This document shows, one piece after another, positions 44,483 through 54,363 of a DNA stretch of 64,000 nt. The notes under the pieces were generated by a model. That model saw nothing but the letters and a program-made list of their open reading frames with translations. It did not search any database and was not told where the DNA came from. Numbering within the stretch: position 1 is the stretch's first letter; each line of letters begins with the position of its first letter. Made by a program: the position numbers and the translations under genes. The stretch comes from Acinetobacter corruptisaponis. GTDB taxonomy: Bacteria > Pseudomonadota > Gammaproteobacteria > Pseudomonadales > Moraxellaceae. The stretch is taken from assembly GCF_030053775.1 (NCBI RefSeq), contig NZ_CP125669.1, positions 3,715,962 to 3,779,961 of the forward strand, in the 5' to 3' direction.

Positions 44483-46648
44483 ATGACAACTCAAGCCACT
44501 GGGTGGGCATCTGCATTTAAGGCATTTTGGGATCGCCGTGCCCTGATTATGTTATTTCTGGGTTTCTCGGCAGGGATACCGATTTTACTGATTTTTTCCA
44601 GTTTATCGCTGTGGCTGGGTGAGGCTGGCATTGATAAGAGTGCAGTGACCTTTTTTAGTTGGGCTGCCTTGGGTTATTCCTTTAAGTTCGTGTGGGCACC
44701 CTTAATTGACGAATTGCCTGTGCCATTCTTGACTAAAACTTTGGGTCGTCGTCGGGCCTGGCTGCTGATTGCCCAGTGTTTAATTATCTGTGCAATTTGT
44801 ATTATGGCATTTTCTGACCCAGCACTTGGGCAAGGCTATTTGGTTCAAATGGCAGTGGGTGCGGTTCTATTGGGTTTTTCAGCGGCAACACAGGACATTG
44901 TGATTGATGCCTACCGTATTGAGCTTGCTGAAACTGAAATGCAAACGGTTTTGGCTTCGACCTATAACGCTGGTTACCGCATCGGGATGATCGTTGCAGG
45001 TGCAGGTGCATTATTTTTAGCGGCTTATCTGGGAACCGCAAAAGGCAATTACATCTATGAAGCGTGGAAATATACCTATTTAACCATGGCTGCCGTCATG
45101 GTGGTTGGAATTGTGACCACCCTCATTATTCGTGAACCACAAGTCAACCGTGTCTATAAACATTATAAAACCACAGACTACTATCGTCTGGTATTTGTGT
45201 TCTTTATTGCCGTGGCAACCTTTGTGGTGAGCTATATCTATTCAGGCAATGTCACGGAAGCAATCACTAAATCTGCGGCGATTAAAGACACCGCCGCATT
45301 GTTTGGCTTGGAGGCATTGCGCTTTTTAACCGCCACAGCAGCAGCGCTATTTGTAGGCACTACATTGGTGAAAATGGGTGTCGTCAATCAGCAGATGGCA
45401 AAAGAAACATGGGTTGCGCCCATTCTGGATTTCTTTAAACGCTATGGGGTAAAACTGGCTCTGGTTTTATTACTGCTGATTGGTTTCTTCCGTATCTCTG
45501 ACATTATTGCAGGGGTGATTTCCAATGTGTTCTATCAGGACCTGAACTTTAGTAAAGAGCAGATTGCCGAAGCGGTCAAGATTTATGGTGTTCTGTTTAG
45601 TTTGGTGGGGGGCTTTCTGGGAGGGCTACTCGCGCAGCGCATGAACATTATGAAGCTGATGTTTGTCGGTGCGGTGTTGGCAAGCTCAACCAACCTGATT
45701 TTTATCGGTCTGGTTAAATCTGGAAAACCACTGGATCAGGTTGAAGTGCAGGTCGGTAGTCAGCATTATCAGGTACAGGCGGATGAGGTGGGTTACTGGA
45801 AATTAGATGTTCCAACTCAGGTTCTGAGCAAGGCGAAACAAATTGAGGTGACAGCATCCTATTTAAACAAAGACAACGAGCCACCTGTGGTTATTGCCCA
45901 GCCTTATTTGGTAGGTGATGGCAAGAGTGCAGCTATGCAATTGTTGCCTGTAACCAGTAATAATCAAATTACCTTGCATGAGCATAACAGTAGCATCGTC
46001 GTCAAAGGTCAATATTTCGGTGAGCCTTTAACAGCCACCCAGAAGATTGTGATTGATTTGGACGGGGAAAGTTTTGATGCAAAACTGGATAAAAATGGGG
46101 TTTTTAGCGCAGTTGTTGGTGCAGATAAACTGCTGGCTTCACCCTCCAAACAGCTTAAAGCACAGTTGCTGGATGGAGAGCGTAGCCTGTTATCTACCGC
46201 ACATCACTATCAGGCAAATAGTCATCTGACACTGAACAATGAACTTGATGTTGATATGCAGGCTATACCCTTGATTGACCCGAAATCAACCCAGAATGTT
46301 GAGATCAAGGGTAAGGTGATTAAAAGCTACAGCTCTTTATGGCTGTATATGGCGATTATTATTGATAATTTGGCATCAGGTTTGGCGGGTGCGGCTTTTA
46401 TTGCATTCCTATCCAGTCTGACCAGTGTGTCATTTACAGCGGTTCAATATGCAATTTTTAGTTCCCTGATGACACTTACCCCTAAATTATTAGGGGGATA
46501 TTCAGGAACAATCGTCAGCAATATCGGTTATCCAAATTTCTTTTTGATGACCACATTGATTGGTATTCCGATTTTAATTTTAGTGGTTTGGGTTGCGAAC
46601 CTGTTGCGTGACCATGAAAACCAGATAACACAGCAGAAAGGTGAATAA
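44483..46648 (+). CDS. ampG: AmpG-like muropeptide permease with large insert
   Basis: The 721-residue product begins like AmpG ([67 protein letters not shown]). It has about 12 MFS helices. Between about residues 413 and 612 it carries a non-membrane insert (e.g. [25 protein letters not shown]) with beta-strand patterns of two Ig-like domains. The helices then resume with [24 protein letters not shown]. AmpG takes up anhydro-muropeptides from the periplasm for recycling and, in some species, AmpC control. E. coli AmpG has 491 residues, so the insert is extra. gloA begins two bases after the stop. Confidence 0.8.
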   Translation: MTTQATGWASAFKAFWDRRALIMLFLGFSAGIPILLIFSSLSLWLGEAGIDKSAVTFFSWAALGYSFKFVWAPLIDELPVPFLTKTLGRRRAWLLIAQCLIICAICIMAFSDPALGQGYLVQMAVGAVLLGFSAATQDIVIDAYRIELAETEMQTVLASTYNAGYRIGMIVAGAGALFLAAYLGTAKGNYIYEAWKYTYLTMAAVMVVGIVTTLIIREPQVNRVYKHYKTTDYYRLVFVFFIAVATFVVSYIYSGNVTEAITKSAAIKDTAALFGLEALRFLTATAAALFVGTTLVKMGVVNQQMAKETWVAPILDFFKRYGVKLALVLLLLIGFFRISDIIAGVISNVFYQDLNFSKEQIAEAVKIYGVLFSLVGGFLGGLLAQRMNIMKLMFVGAVLASSTNLIFIGLVKSGKPLDQVEVQVGSQHYQVQADEVGYWKLDVPTQVLSKAKQIEVTASYLNKDNEPPVVIAQPYLVGDGKSAAMQLLPVTSNNQITLHEHNSSIVVKGQYFGEPLTATQKIVIDLDGESFDAKLDKNGVFSAVVGADKLLASPSKQLKAQLLDGERSLLSTAHHYQANSHLTLNNELDVDMQAIPLIDPKSTQNVEIKGKVIKSYSSLWLYMAIIIDNLASGLAGAAFIAFLSSLTSVSFTAVQYAIFSSLMTLTPKLLGGYSGTIVSNIGYPNFFLMTTLIGIPILILVVWVANLLRDHENQITQQKGE

Positions 46649-46650
46649 CG

Positions 46651-47052
46651 ATGCGCATGTTACATACGATGCTACGAGTAGGCAATTTAGAACGGTCGTT
46701 AAAGTTCTATACTGAAGTGCTTGGTATGAAATTGCTACGCCAGCGTGACTATGAAGAGGGCCGCTTTACATTGGCCTTTGTCGGTTATGGCGATGAAGAA
46801 CATAATACTGTTCTTGAGTTAACCCATAACTGGGATACATCAAGCTATGATATTGGCAATGCCTATGGTCATATTGCGATTGGTGTTGATGATGCCTATA
46901 AGGCATGTGAGGAGATCAAGGCCCGTGGTGGTAAGGTGGTGCGTGAGGCTGGCCCGATGAAAGGTGGCGTAACAGTCATCGCCTTTGTTGAAGATCCAGA
47001 TGGCTATAAGGTCGAGTTGATCCAGCAGGATCAGGATGCCCGTAACAACTAA
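46651..47052 (+). CDS. gloA: Lactoylglutathione lyase (glyoxalase I)
   Basis: The 133-residue product is a glyoxalase I with [26 protein letters not shown], the metal ligands His in HTMLRV and Glu in VLELTHNWD, and [33 protein letters not shown] and [10 protein letters not shown]. It converts the hemithioacetal of methylglyoxal and glutathione to S-lactoylglutathione. The E. coli-like ion set suggests nickel use. It is coupled to the AmpG-like gene, with a 2-base spacer, and ends at a strong terminator. Confidence 0.95.
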   Translation: MRMLHTMLRVGNLERSLKFYTEVLGMKLLRQRDYEEGRFTLAFVGYGDEEHNTVLELTHNWDTSSYDIGNAYGHIAIGVDDAYKACEEIKARGGKVVREAGPMKGGVTVIAFVEDPDGYKVELIQQDQDARNN

Positions 47053-47107
47053 AATCTGTTCGATTCAGGCTAAGATTTCTTATTGAAAGCACTGGCTTTA
47101 TTTCAAT

Positions 47108-47160
47108 AGCCCAGTATGATGATTTGATCAAACGGTCAATCATTATATTGGGCTTTATAT
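47108..47160 (+). terminator. Terminator after gloA
   Basis: A 17-bp stem with two G-T pairs (AGCCCAGTATGATGATT / AATCATTATATTGGGCT) and a loop is followed by TTATATTTATT. It is also close to the next gene start. Confidence 0.75.
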
Positions 47161-47185
47161 TTATTGGTATAGGTAGGGATGGGGT

Positions 47186-48154
47186 ATGTTGAAGTTATTG
47201 GCACTGGATCGCTTTACAATATTATTGGTTGTCATGGTGATATTGGCGACCTTTATTCCAGTATCAGGTCAGCTTGCACATTATTTTAATATTCTCACAA
47301 CTGTCGCAATTGCTATCCTGTTCTTTTTACATGGTGCAAAACTCTCACGTGAAGCAGTGGTTGAGGGGATGTTGCACTGGAAAATGCATGCCTTGGTATT
47401 TGCCTTTACTTTTGTGATTTTCCCAGCCATTGGGTTACTGGCAAAACCCATTTTGGAACCTCTTTTAGGCCAGGAGCTGTATTGGGGTTTCCTGTTTATG
47501 TGCTTCCTGCCATCAACAGTACAGTCCTCCATTGCATTTACCTCAATGGCAAAGGGTAATGTTGCTGGGGCAGTGTGTAGCGCATCTTTTTCCAATATTA
47601 TTGGCATGTTTATTACGCCAATACTGGTCAGCTATTTTATTCTTGGGCAAAGCCAGCATGGTTTTGATCCAACCAAATCGATTATTCAAATCACCTTATT
47701 GTTACTGGTTCCTTTCATTTTGGGGCAGTTATTACGTCCTTATGTTTTTCCTTATATGCTCAAGCTGCCGAGTCTGGTAAAGGCTTTTGATCAGGGTTCC
47801 ATCTTGATGGTGGTGTACGGTGCTTTTAGTAGTGCCGTGGTTGCTGGTTTATGGCATCAGGTGAGTGGCTTGACGTTGTTTTATTTAACAGTTGCATGTT
47901 CTGTTTTGCTGACTGTGGTGATGTTGCTTGCTTTATATCTGCCAAAATGGCTGGGCTTTAACCGTGCTGATCAAATCACCATTTTCTTTTGTAGTTCCAA
48001 GAAAACACTGGCCAGTGGTGTTCCGATGGCACAAATCCTGTTTATTGGACAGCCATTGGGTATGATTGTGTTGCCAATTATGATTTTCCACCAAATTCAA
48101 TTGATGGTGTGTGGGGTAATCGCCAATCACTGGTCAAAATCAGGGCAGGAATAG
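47186..48154 (+). CDS. Bile acid:sodium symporter (SBF) family transporter
   Basis: The 322-residue product has about ten membrane helices with the SBF-like pattern VVMVILATFIPVSGQLAHYFN, LFFLHGAKLSREAVVEG, CFLPSTVQSSIAFTSMAKGN and CSSKKTLASGVPMAQILF. These are YfeH-type members of the bile acid:sodium symporter superfamily. The substrate is not known; sodium coupling is probable by homology. The ATG at 47186 follows AGGGATGGGG. Convergence is not seen; rpmE follows on the same strand after 197 bp. Confidence 0.85.
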   Translation: MLKLLALDRFTILLVVMVILATFIPVSGQLAHYFNILTTVAIAILFFLHGAKLSREAVVEGMLHWKMHALVFAFTFVIFPAIGLLAKPILEPLLGQELYWGFLFMCFLPSTVQSSIAFTSMAKGNVAGAVCSASFSNIIGMFITPILVSYFILGQSQHGFDPTKSIIQITLLLLVPFILGQLLRPYVFPYMLKLPSLVKAFDQGSILMVVYGAFSSAVVAGLWHQVSGLTLFYLTVACSVLLTVVMLLALYLPKWLGFNRADQITIFFCSSKKTLASGVPMAQILFIGQPLGMIVLPIMIFHQIQLMVCGVIANHWSKSGQE

Positions 48155-48184
48155 TTCGCAAAATTGAATTTATTGGCGTATAAT
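48155..48184 (+). promoter_or_regulatory. Probable rpmE promoter
   Basis: A perfect TATAAT (48179-48184) has a weak TTCGCA -35 box (48155-48160) 18 bp upstream. It leaves a leader of about 160 bases before the rpmE start. Confidence 0.5.
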
Positions 48185-48351
48185 AGTCGCCACTTGTTGG
48201 CTTTGCTCTGACCTGGAGTCTCGGTGAGTCAAAAGAAATGGTCTGTTGTGGTGTTGATCTGCAAGTGTGAAAACACTTTGCTTTCCTCATGTTGAGAGTG
48301 ATCAATTGCGATAACAGCTTAAGCCTTTCTTACTAAATAGGAGCATCGACC

Positions 48352-48576
48352 ATGCGCGCCGATATTCACCCTAAATACCAAACATTAGTTGCTACCTGTT
48401 CATGTGGTAACGTGATCGAAACTCGTTCTGCGCTTGGTAAAGAAACAATTTACCTTGACGTATGTTCAGCTTGCCACCCATTCTATACTGGTAAACAAAA
48501 GAATGTTGACACTGGCGGCCGTATCGACAAATTCAAGCAACGTTTCTCTGGTATGTCACGTTCTATCAAACGTTAA
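48352..48576 (+). CDS. rpmE: 50S ribosomal protein L31
   Basis: The 74-residue product is a zinc-type L31 with the four cysteine positions in [12 protein letters not shown] and [13 protein letters not shown]. The zinc-containing form is used when zinc is plentiful; a non-zinc paralogue may exist elsewhere. The start has AGGAG upstream, and a strong terminator follows. The long leader before it could hold a regulatory structure. Confidence 0.95.
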   Translation: MRADIHPKYQTLVATCSCGNVIETRSALGKETIYLDVCSACHPFYTGKQKNVDTGGRIDKFKQRFSGMSRSIKR

Positions 48577-48588
48577 TATCGAGAAAAC

Positions 48589-48616
48589 AAAAAACGGGCA
48601 TATTGCCCGTTTTTTT
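48589..48616 (+). terminator. Terminator after rpmE
   Basis: A stem AAAACGGGCA / TGCCCGTTTT with a 3-base loop and T-run lies 13 bp past the stop. Confidence 0.9.
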
Positions 48617-48666
48617 ACGATTATAATTCCTAGACATGGGGCGTATTGAATACGCCCCGATCTGAT

Positions 48667-50742
48667 TTATTGGTCTTGCACGTCCGTTAAGCGGTCCAGT
48701 TTCTTCTGGAAATAGTTACCCTGTAGGAAACGGGCTTCCACATTCCATGCATTGGCAAACTGGTTCATGTCATTGAGTTCAGTCAGGAAAATCTCAACAG
48801 GTTTTTGGGCAATAAAATGCAGAATCTTTTCCTGTAATACTGCCATCTCTTTTTCAGACCCCAGCATTTTTGCCAGCTTGCTATGGAAGCTGAGATATTG
48901 GGTATCAATCTGTTGAAGTATGCTGTCACTATACAATGAGTCGCCAAAACCACGGATGGAAATCTCTGCACCATGTTGTCGCAGTAAGGCAATTTGTGGC
49001 TGTGCCTGAGACAGGTTCTGCTGTAAGGCCTGTTCTGAGAATTGCAGAATCAGTGGATGAGCCTGTTTACTGCCAATAATGGTGAGTAACTTCGCAACCA
49101 ACTCAGGCAGTTTCTTGTCATTTAATAAGATATGGTGATTGAGGTTTACAATCAATTTCGCTTTAGGGTACTGGGTAATGAAGTTGTGCAACTGCTTGCA
49201 TGCCTCAACCAGTATCCAGCGGTCCAGTTGAACCGATAATTCAGGGTCATCCTTTAAATCACCCAAGTCAGTGATATCCTGCGATTGATTGTTATGGATA
49301 AAACCACCCGATACTTCATAGGTATGGGTATGTTGATCCTGCTTGTCATAAAGTTGCTGGTATTTTAGGTGAATATCACCTGCATCCAGTTTTTGCCTGA
49401 GTTCCTGTAACAGGCTTAGCTCTACATTGGTTGGAATATGTTCGGTTGTTAAACCAATATCTGCATCAATTTTCGGGCTATCAATGGTTGGCAAACCAAG
49501 TGAGAATGCCTTGGTCAGGATCTGTTCAAAGCTGGCCTCATCCGCAACTGGCTGGGCAAGCTCACTGTAGCCCAGTTTTAGGTGAAGAGGGAATGTATAA
49601 TTCTCAGTTACCAGTAATTGCGGTTTTTGCAGGCTATTCAACCCAATCAGAAGTGAGTTGAGTACATGGGTTGATTCTGCCTGAAATAGGGCGACATAAA
49701 GCGCATGGTCCACCTGACAGACAGGGACATTAACCTGTTCTTTAATAAAGCCTGCAATGTTGGCGAAATAGGCCTTGGTGGCACGCCAGTCAGTCTGGAA
49801 TACTTCGTTTGGACAGCTATTAAGGCTAAATAAAACCAGTGCATTGGCATTGGCTGGGTGGTTTGCAAGCTGTCGGTTGATTTGTTGCAGGGCGGTATTC
49901 AGGCCTGAGATTTTTTCAGAGGAAGTGACGGCTGGTATTGTCGCTGAAGACTGACTGGTGGACTCACATTCGATGTTCAGCTGGATTTCATCTTCATTTC
50001 CCGAAGGAATGAACTCAACCTGTAACGCACTGTTTTTTACACTTGGGTTTTGGGTGCGAAGTTCAAAACGCCCTTGTTCGAACTGTCCCTGTGAAATTTT
50101 CTTAAAACGCAGTTTAAACTGACTCAGGTCTTGAGGCTGCAAAACGTCCAAAATGGGCAGGCCAATTAAATCATCTGCATTGCTGAATCCAAAAAGCTGT
50201 GCATATTCGGTGTTGGCCGTAATATGAATGCCTTCCTGCAAAATTGCGACCGCTTTATGGGTTTCTGCAACCAGTGACTGCGCCTGGGTTTGTGCCGCTT
50301 CCAGTTCACTGAGTAGGCGATGTTCCGCCTGAACCAAACGGCTATAGGACAGGGCCCGAATAATACTGATATAAAAATTTTCAGGTGATTTAAGATTTAG
50401 GACATCATAGATCCCTTTATGGATATATGTCTGATATTGATCAGCTTTGTAGTCATCTGGTTCAAGCAACAGTACAGGCAGGCTAGGCTGTGACGATGCC
50501 TGAATCAGTGAAAGGGTCTGTTCGATCTTTAGGTCATACGCACGTCCAAAAATGACCATATCCCAGGGAAGATTCAGTTGTTTTTCAAATGCCTTGAGGT
50601 CGTCAAGCAAGGTCGCCTTAACCTGATGTTCCTGATTGGAGAATAACTCCAGAATCTGGTTGTAACGTAACTGGTTGTCATCAATAATGAGTAAGCGGGT
50701 TTCAGTTCGTTTTAACTTTTTAGAGAGTAAAGAATTTCTCAC
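48667..50742 (-). CDS. fimX: FimX-like protein: receiver-PAS-GGDEF-EAL, degenerate
   Basis: The product of about 691 residues has four domains: a receiver (about 10-130), PAS (about 160-270), GGDEF-like (about 290-430) and EAL-like (about 440-680). Key active residues are missing: the receiver has no phospho-Asp (WDMVIFG), GGDEF is replaced by VDHALYV, and the EAL site (YQQLYD, ISIRGFG) lacks the catalytic acids. This is the pattern of FimX, a c-di-GMP sensor for type IV pilus assembly in Pseudomonas. The start is set at GTG 50742: it overlaps the upstream stop by 4 bases (GTGA) and has a GGAAG site; the ATG at 50757 has none. Confidence 0.75.
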   Translation of the reverse strand: MRNSLLSKKLKRTETRLLIIDDNQLRYNQILELFSNQEHQVKATLLDDLKAFEKQLNLPWDMVIFGRAYDLKIEQTLSLIQASSQPSLPVLLLEPDDYKADQYQTYIHKGIYDVLNLKSPENFYISIIRALSYSRLVQAEHRLLSELEAAQTQAQSLVAETHKAVAILQEGIHITANTEYAQLFGFSNADDLIGLPILDVLQPQDLSQFKLRFKKISQGQFEQGRFELRTQNPSVKNSALQVEFIPSGNEDEIQLNIECESTSQSSATIPAVTSSEKISGLNTALQQINRQLANHPANANALVLFSLNSCPNEVFQTDWRATKAYFANIAGFIKEQVNVPVCQVDHALYVALFQAESTHVLNSLLIGLNSLQKPQLLVTENYTFPLHLKLGYSELAQPVADEASFEQILTKAFSLGLPTIDSPKIDADIGLTTEHIPTNVELSLLQELRQKLDAGDIHLKYQQLYDKQDQHTHTYEVSGGFIHNNQSQDITDLGDLKDDPELSVQLDRWILVEACKQLHNFITQYPKAKLIVNLNHHILLNDKKLPELVAKLLTIIGSKQAHPLILQFSEQALQQNLSQAQPQIALLRQHGAEISIRGFGDSLYSDSILQQIDTQYLSFHSKLAKMLGSEKEMAVLQEKILHFIAQKPVEIFLTELNDMNQFANAWNVEARFLQGNYFQKKLDRLTDVQDQ

Positions 50743-52496
50743 TTCAATGCTTCCCATAAATCTTGATCATTGGTATCCATATTATTTTGTGCCATGAATT
50801 TATGAAGAATGGACTGTTCATCTTCATTTAGCAGTTCAAAATCAAATTGAACAAAACTCTGGGTAATTAATTGTGCGTTTAATAAATACACTTTTACTTC
50901 CTCTTTCCCCAATCTTAAATGAATCGCCTGTTGTTCCCGAAAAATTTGTGAACCAGGTAAAATTAAAGTTGTTTTGGTTTCATCCAGATTCTGGTTTTTT
51001 AATAAAAGTGCTGGATGATAGTTACTGACATGCCGATCAGCCTGAATGCGTACAGCACATGGGAAGATTTCCTGTGCAAGAACTTCCAGACCAAGTTCCA
51101 GGCTTTTCTCGGTTGACTGCTTAAGCCAGCGAATCACCCCACCACGCCAGTGTCCATGTGAGGTTTCCTTGACCAGAATGTATTCACCTGTTCTTAAATT
51201 CTTGGGAGCTTCCCCCGACCATTTAATGCGGTAACCATTAACACTGATATCCAGTATGTCGGATTGGTAAACTGCCTTGCTTTCACGACTTAGGCGTTGA
51301 ATGCTTGATTCTTCATTATTTCCAGAAAGCTTTTTATCCCAGGCAGACATAAACTTTGATTCGTTTTGTAAATTAAAGTGATGCTCTAGTAATAAGGTTT
51401 CTGAAAAGTTCTTTGCCTTGGAAAGATAAAAGTGCGCTGTCAGCAAACCAAAACAGATATGCAACTGGGCTGAATATTCATAACGTTCATGACGACGCTC
51501 TGCTGTGGTTCCAAGAATGGTCTGAACATGAAACTTGAGTGCAGGGGTCAGGTAGATTTTTTCATTCTTGGAAATATATTCAGCATTTTTATGCAATGTT
51601 GCTGTGACATGGTCAAGCAAGGTATTGGTGCTGATAAAAACATTGGGATTAAAACCTGAGCTTTGCTTTTTATTATAGATTGGTGGGTGGTCCTTGGTGG
51701 TGTCCACCACATACTTGGTTAGGTCAGTCTCTTTAGACAGGATTTGAACCATTTTTGCCCAGTCAAAACTACACTGGAACAATGCCTGAATTTCAGACTG
51801 GCGAATTTGATTGGTATTAAAAATATCCATCAAAATCAGCTGGGCATAGGCCTGGGAAATATTGCTGAGAGAGGTGGGTTTGCCACCCTGAATCTGTTCC
51901 AGATTGGTCTGATGATATTTATGGGTAAGTGCAGCCTCATAAAGTTGATGGGAAATCAGCCATTGTCCTGCAACAGGTTCACTATAGAGCATATGTTGTT
52001 GATAGAGCAGTTGGGTCAGTTGCTGCAAGGCCTGAAAGGTTGCCAGGGTTCTGGCGGTTTGTAAGTTCTTTTTCTGGTTTAGCGCAAAGATTGAAAATTT
52101 TTGGTTGTCGAGCTGGTCACTACTACGGCGCACAATATTAATATAGATTGCCGCAAAATAGCAGCGTAACAACATGGCCAGTTCAATGATGTGTTCATTA
52201 CGGTCTGAACTGATGACACCCTGGTTAAAAAAATTCTTTTCCAGGCTACCCAATACATTTTCAATTGTCGGATGTAAAATTTGTACCAGATCGAAACGCA
52301 GTGTCTCAGAACATTCAAGTTCGCTGAGTTCTAACAGGGCTGCAAATAGTGCTTTGGAGGTATCTCCCAACTGCATGATGGACAGGTTGGAAATCCATTC
52401 ATTTAAGCTTTTTGAATTGGTGTCGCAAAAGCTTAGTTTATCCCGTCTCAAGACAGTTGGAATTTGAAATATATCCGAAAAAGCATTATTCATCAT
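50739..52496 (-). CDS. PilZ-domain protein upstream of fimX
   Basis: The start is set at the ATG at 52496 (MMNNAFSDIFQIPTVL); an earlier frame overlaps epmB. The 585-residue product has a long helical N-terminal part and, from about residue 420, a PilZ domain with RLSRESKAVYQSDILDISVNGYRIKW (RXXXR and the D/NXSXXG motif). PilZ domains bind c-di-GMP. Its 3' end overlaps the FimX-like gene, and they are likely one unit. In Pseudomonas a similar large protein lies next to fimX, so a joint c-di-GMP pilus module is inferred. Confidence 0.72.
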   Translation of the reverse strand: MMNNAFSDIFQIPTVLRRDKLSFCDTNSKSLNEWISNLSIMQLGDTSKALFAALLELSELECSETLRFDLVQILHPTIENVLGSLEKNFFNQGVISSDRNEHIIELAMLLRCYFAAIYINIVRRSSDQLDNQKFSIFALNQKKNLQTARTLATFQALQQLTQLLYQQHMLYSEPVAGQWLISHQLYEAALTHKYHQTNLEQIQGGKPTSLSNISQAYAQLILMDIFNTNQIRQSEIQALFQCSFDWAKMVQILSKETDLTKYVVDTTKDHPPIYNKKQSSGFNPNVFISTNTLLDHVTATLHKNAEYISKNEKIYLTPALKFHVQTILGTTAERRHERYEYSAQLHICFGLLTAHFYLSKAKNFSETLLLEHHFNLQNESKFMSAWDKKLSGNNEESSIQRLSRESKAVYQSDILDISVNGYRIKWSGEAPKNLRTGEYILVKETSHGHWRGGVIRWLKQSTEKSLELGLEVLAQEIFPCAVRIQADRHVSNYHPALLLKNQNLDETKTTLILPGSQIFREQQAIHLRLGKEEVKVYLLNAQLITQSFVQFDFELLNEDEQSILHKFMAQNNMDTNDQDLWEALK

Positions 52497-52509
52497 TGTG
52501 TTATCAATC

Positions 52510-53526
52510 TCAGAACGTTTGAACCCCAAAAAGCGGTGTTTTATTTTTTTCGCCCGCAATTTCCCTCACAAGTTTTGGAACCAGATAACCTGGTAAACTT
52601 GCCAATACATCACTGTATATTTGATCTATCTCTGAAGATCTTAAATCAAAATGCTGAGCCCCTTTGACTTTATCCAAAACATGCAGGTAATAGGGCATTA
52701 CCCGTGCTTCAAATAAACGAAAACTCAACTCATGCAAAGTTTTTGCAGAATCATTCACACCTTTTAATAAAACCGCCTGATTCAGCACGGTTATGTGATG
52801 GAGTGATAACTGTAATAACCTTGAGCAGGTGAAACCATCCAGTTCAGCTGCATGGTTTGAGTGTACCACTACTACAATGCGTAGCCTACTGTTTTTTAAT
52901 ATAGAAATCAGTTCTTCATCAATACGGTTTGGAATAACGATGGGAACACGTGAATGAATTCTCAGTATTTTAATCTGTGGGAGGGAGGCAAGACGCTCCA
53001 GCCAAAGTGAAATTTTTCGATTTGAAAGCGTCAGTGGATCGCCACCACTTAAAATCACTTCATTGATCAGGGGATTTTGCTCAATATATTGCCTGATATG
53101 TGGCCAGTCATCATTTTTAGGTAGATTTTCCTGATAGGGAAAGTGACGGCGAAAGCAGTAACGGCAGTGAATTGCACATGCACCTGTTAAGGTCAGTAAA
53201 AAACGAGACTGATATTTATGTAGAACGCCAGCCATCTGGTTGGCTGCCTCTTCACCCAGTGGGTCGGTGACAAACTCAGGATGTTCCTCAAGTTCCAGAT
53301 GATGGGGGAGGACTTGTAGCAACAGGGGATCAAGGGGATCGCCAATGCTCATTTTTCCGACGAATGCACGCGGGACACGCAATTTAAACTTTTCAGAGGC
53401 GAGGATTGCCCCTGATAATAGCTGATCGGTAGATAACTCAAGCAGATTTAACAGCTCCAGAGGATCAGTAATGAGGTCACTGAGTTGTGATTGCCAGTTT
53501 TGCTCTTGATGTAAATAGTTTATCAT
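52510..53526 (-). CDS. epmB: EF-P (R)-beta-lysylation protein EpmB
   Basis: The 338-residue radical SAM enzyme has the CX3CX2C motif in GACAIHCRYCFRRHFPY and the following VILSGGDPLTLSNRKISLWLERL. It is the KamA-like EpmB (YjeK) that turns (S)-alpha-lysine into (R)-beta-lysine for EF-P. The ATG at 53526 is divergent from efp, 89 bp apart, which strongly supports the call. EpmA, which attaches the residue, is not in this window. The PilZ gene follows 13 bp later. Confidence 0.92.
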   Translation of the reverse strand: MINYLHQEQNWQSQLSDLITDPLELLNLLELSTDQLLSGAILASEKFKLRVPRAFVGKMSIGDPLDPLLLQVLPHHLELEEHPEFVTDPLGEEAANQMAGVLHKYQSRFLLTLTGACAIHCRYCFRRHFPYQENLPKNDDWPHIRQYIEQNPLINEVILSGGDPLTLSNRKISLWLERLASLPQIKILRIHSRVPIVIPNRIDEELISILKNSRLRIVVVVHSNHAAELDGFTCSRLLQLSLHHITVLNQAVLLKGVNDSAKTLHELSFRLFEARVMPYYLHVLDKVKGAQHFDLRSSEIDQIYSDVLASLPGYLVPKLVREIAGEKNKTPLFGVQTF

Positions 53527-53615
53527 GCCATACGTTAAAAATAGTGTGAGGACTATGCCTGTACGTGTAGTCTAGCATTAATAGAGTTGAGTTTTAAGTT
53601 TGGAGTGCGCCTTTC

Positions 53616-54185
53616 ATGGCCTATTATTCTACAAATGATTTTAAAGCAGGCCTCAAGGTTATGCTTGATGGCAACCCATGTTCAATCATGGAAAACGAAT
53701 ATGTAAAACCAGGTAAAGGTCAGGCGTTCAACCGTGTGAAACTGCGTAACCTGCGTTCTGGTAAGGTATTGGAAAAAACTTTCAAGTCAGGTGACTCTTT
53801 GGAAGCCGCTGATATTGTTGAAGTTGAAATGGATTACCTCTACAACGATGGCGAAATGTGGAACTTCATGGACCCTGTATCTTTCGAGCAAATCGCTGCT
53901 GACAAAACCGCAATGGGTGATGCTGCGAAATGGTTAAAAGACGATTCAAATGAAAAATGTACCATCATGTTGTTCAATGGCGTACCTTTAACTGTGAGTC
54001 CACCGAACTTTGTTGTGCTTAAAATCGTTGAGACTGATCCAGGTGTACGTGGTGATACTTCAGGCGGTGGTGGAAAGCCAGCGAAACTTGAAACAGGTGC
54101 TGTGGTGCGTGTGCCATTGTTCGTACAGCAAGAGGAAAGTGTTCGTGTAGACACGCGTACAGGTGACTATCTAGAGCGTGCATAA
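53616..54185 (+). CDS. efp: Elongation factor P
   Basis: The 189-residue product has the three beta-barrel domains of EF-P and the modified lysine in VKPGKGQAF (Lys34). The domain II motif [20 protein letters not shown] and C-terminal [12 protein letters not shown] are typical. EF-P relieves ribosome stalls at polyproline. Lys34 would be beta-lysylated by the neighbouring EpmB and by EpmA. Expression is expected to be high, and a strong terminator follows. Confidence 0.97.
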   Translation: MAYYSTNDFKAGLKVMLDGNPCSIMENEYVKPGKGQAFNRVKLRNLRSGKVLEKTFKSGDSLEAADIVEVEMDYLYNDGEMWNFMDPVSFEQIAADKTAMGDAAKWLKDDSNEKCTIMLFNGVPLTVSPPNFVVLKIVETDPGVRGDTSGGGGKPAKLETGAVVRVPLFVQQEESVRVDTRTGDYLERA

Positions 54186-54213
54186 TCGTTAAACACAAAA
54201 CATACGATTATCG

Positions 54214-54243
54214 AAGGGATGATGAAGAATCATCCCTTTTTTT
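54214..54243 (+). terminator. Terminator after efp
   Basis: A 10-bp stem AAGGGATGAT / ATCATCCCTT with a 5-base loop and T-run. Confidence 0.88.
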
Positions 54244-54363
54244 ATGCCAAAGTATTAGATAAATAATTTTTGATAAAAGATAAACTGACAAAGATATTTT
54301 TCTACAGAAAATAGAGAAAGGGAAATCAAAATAACCACAAGTTATGTATTGGAGAGGTTTTGA

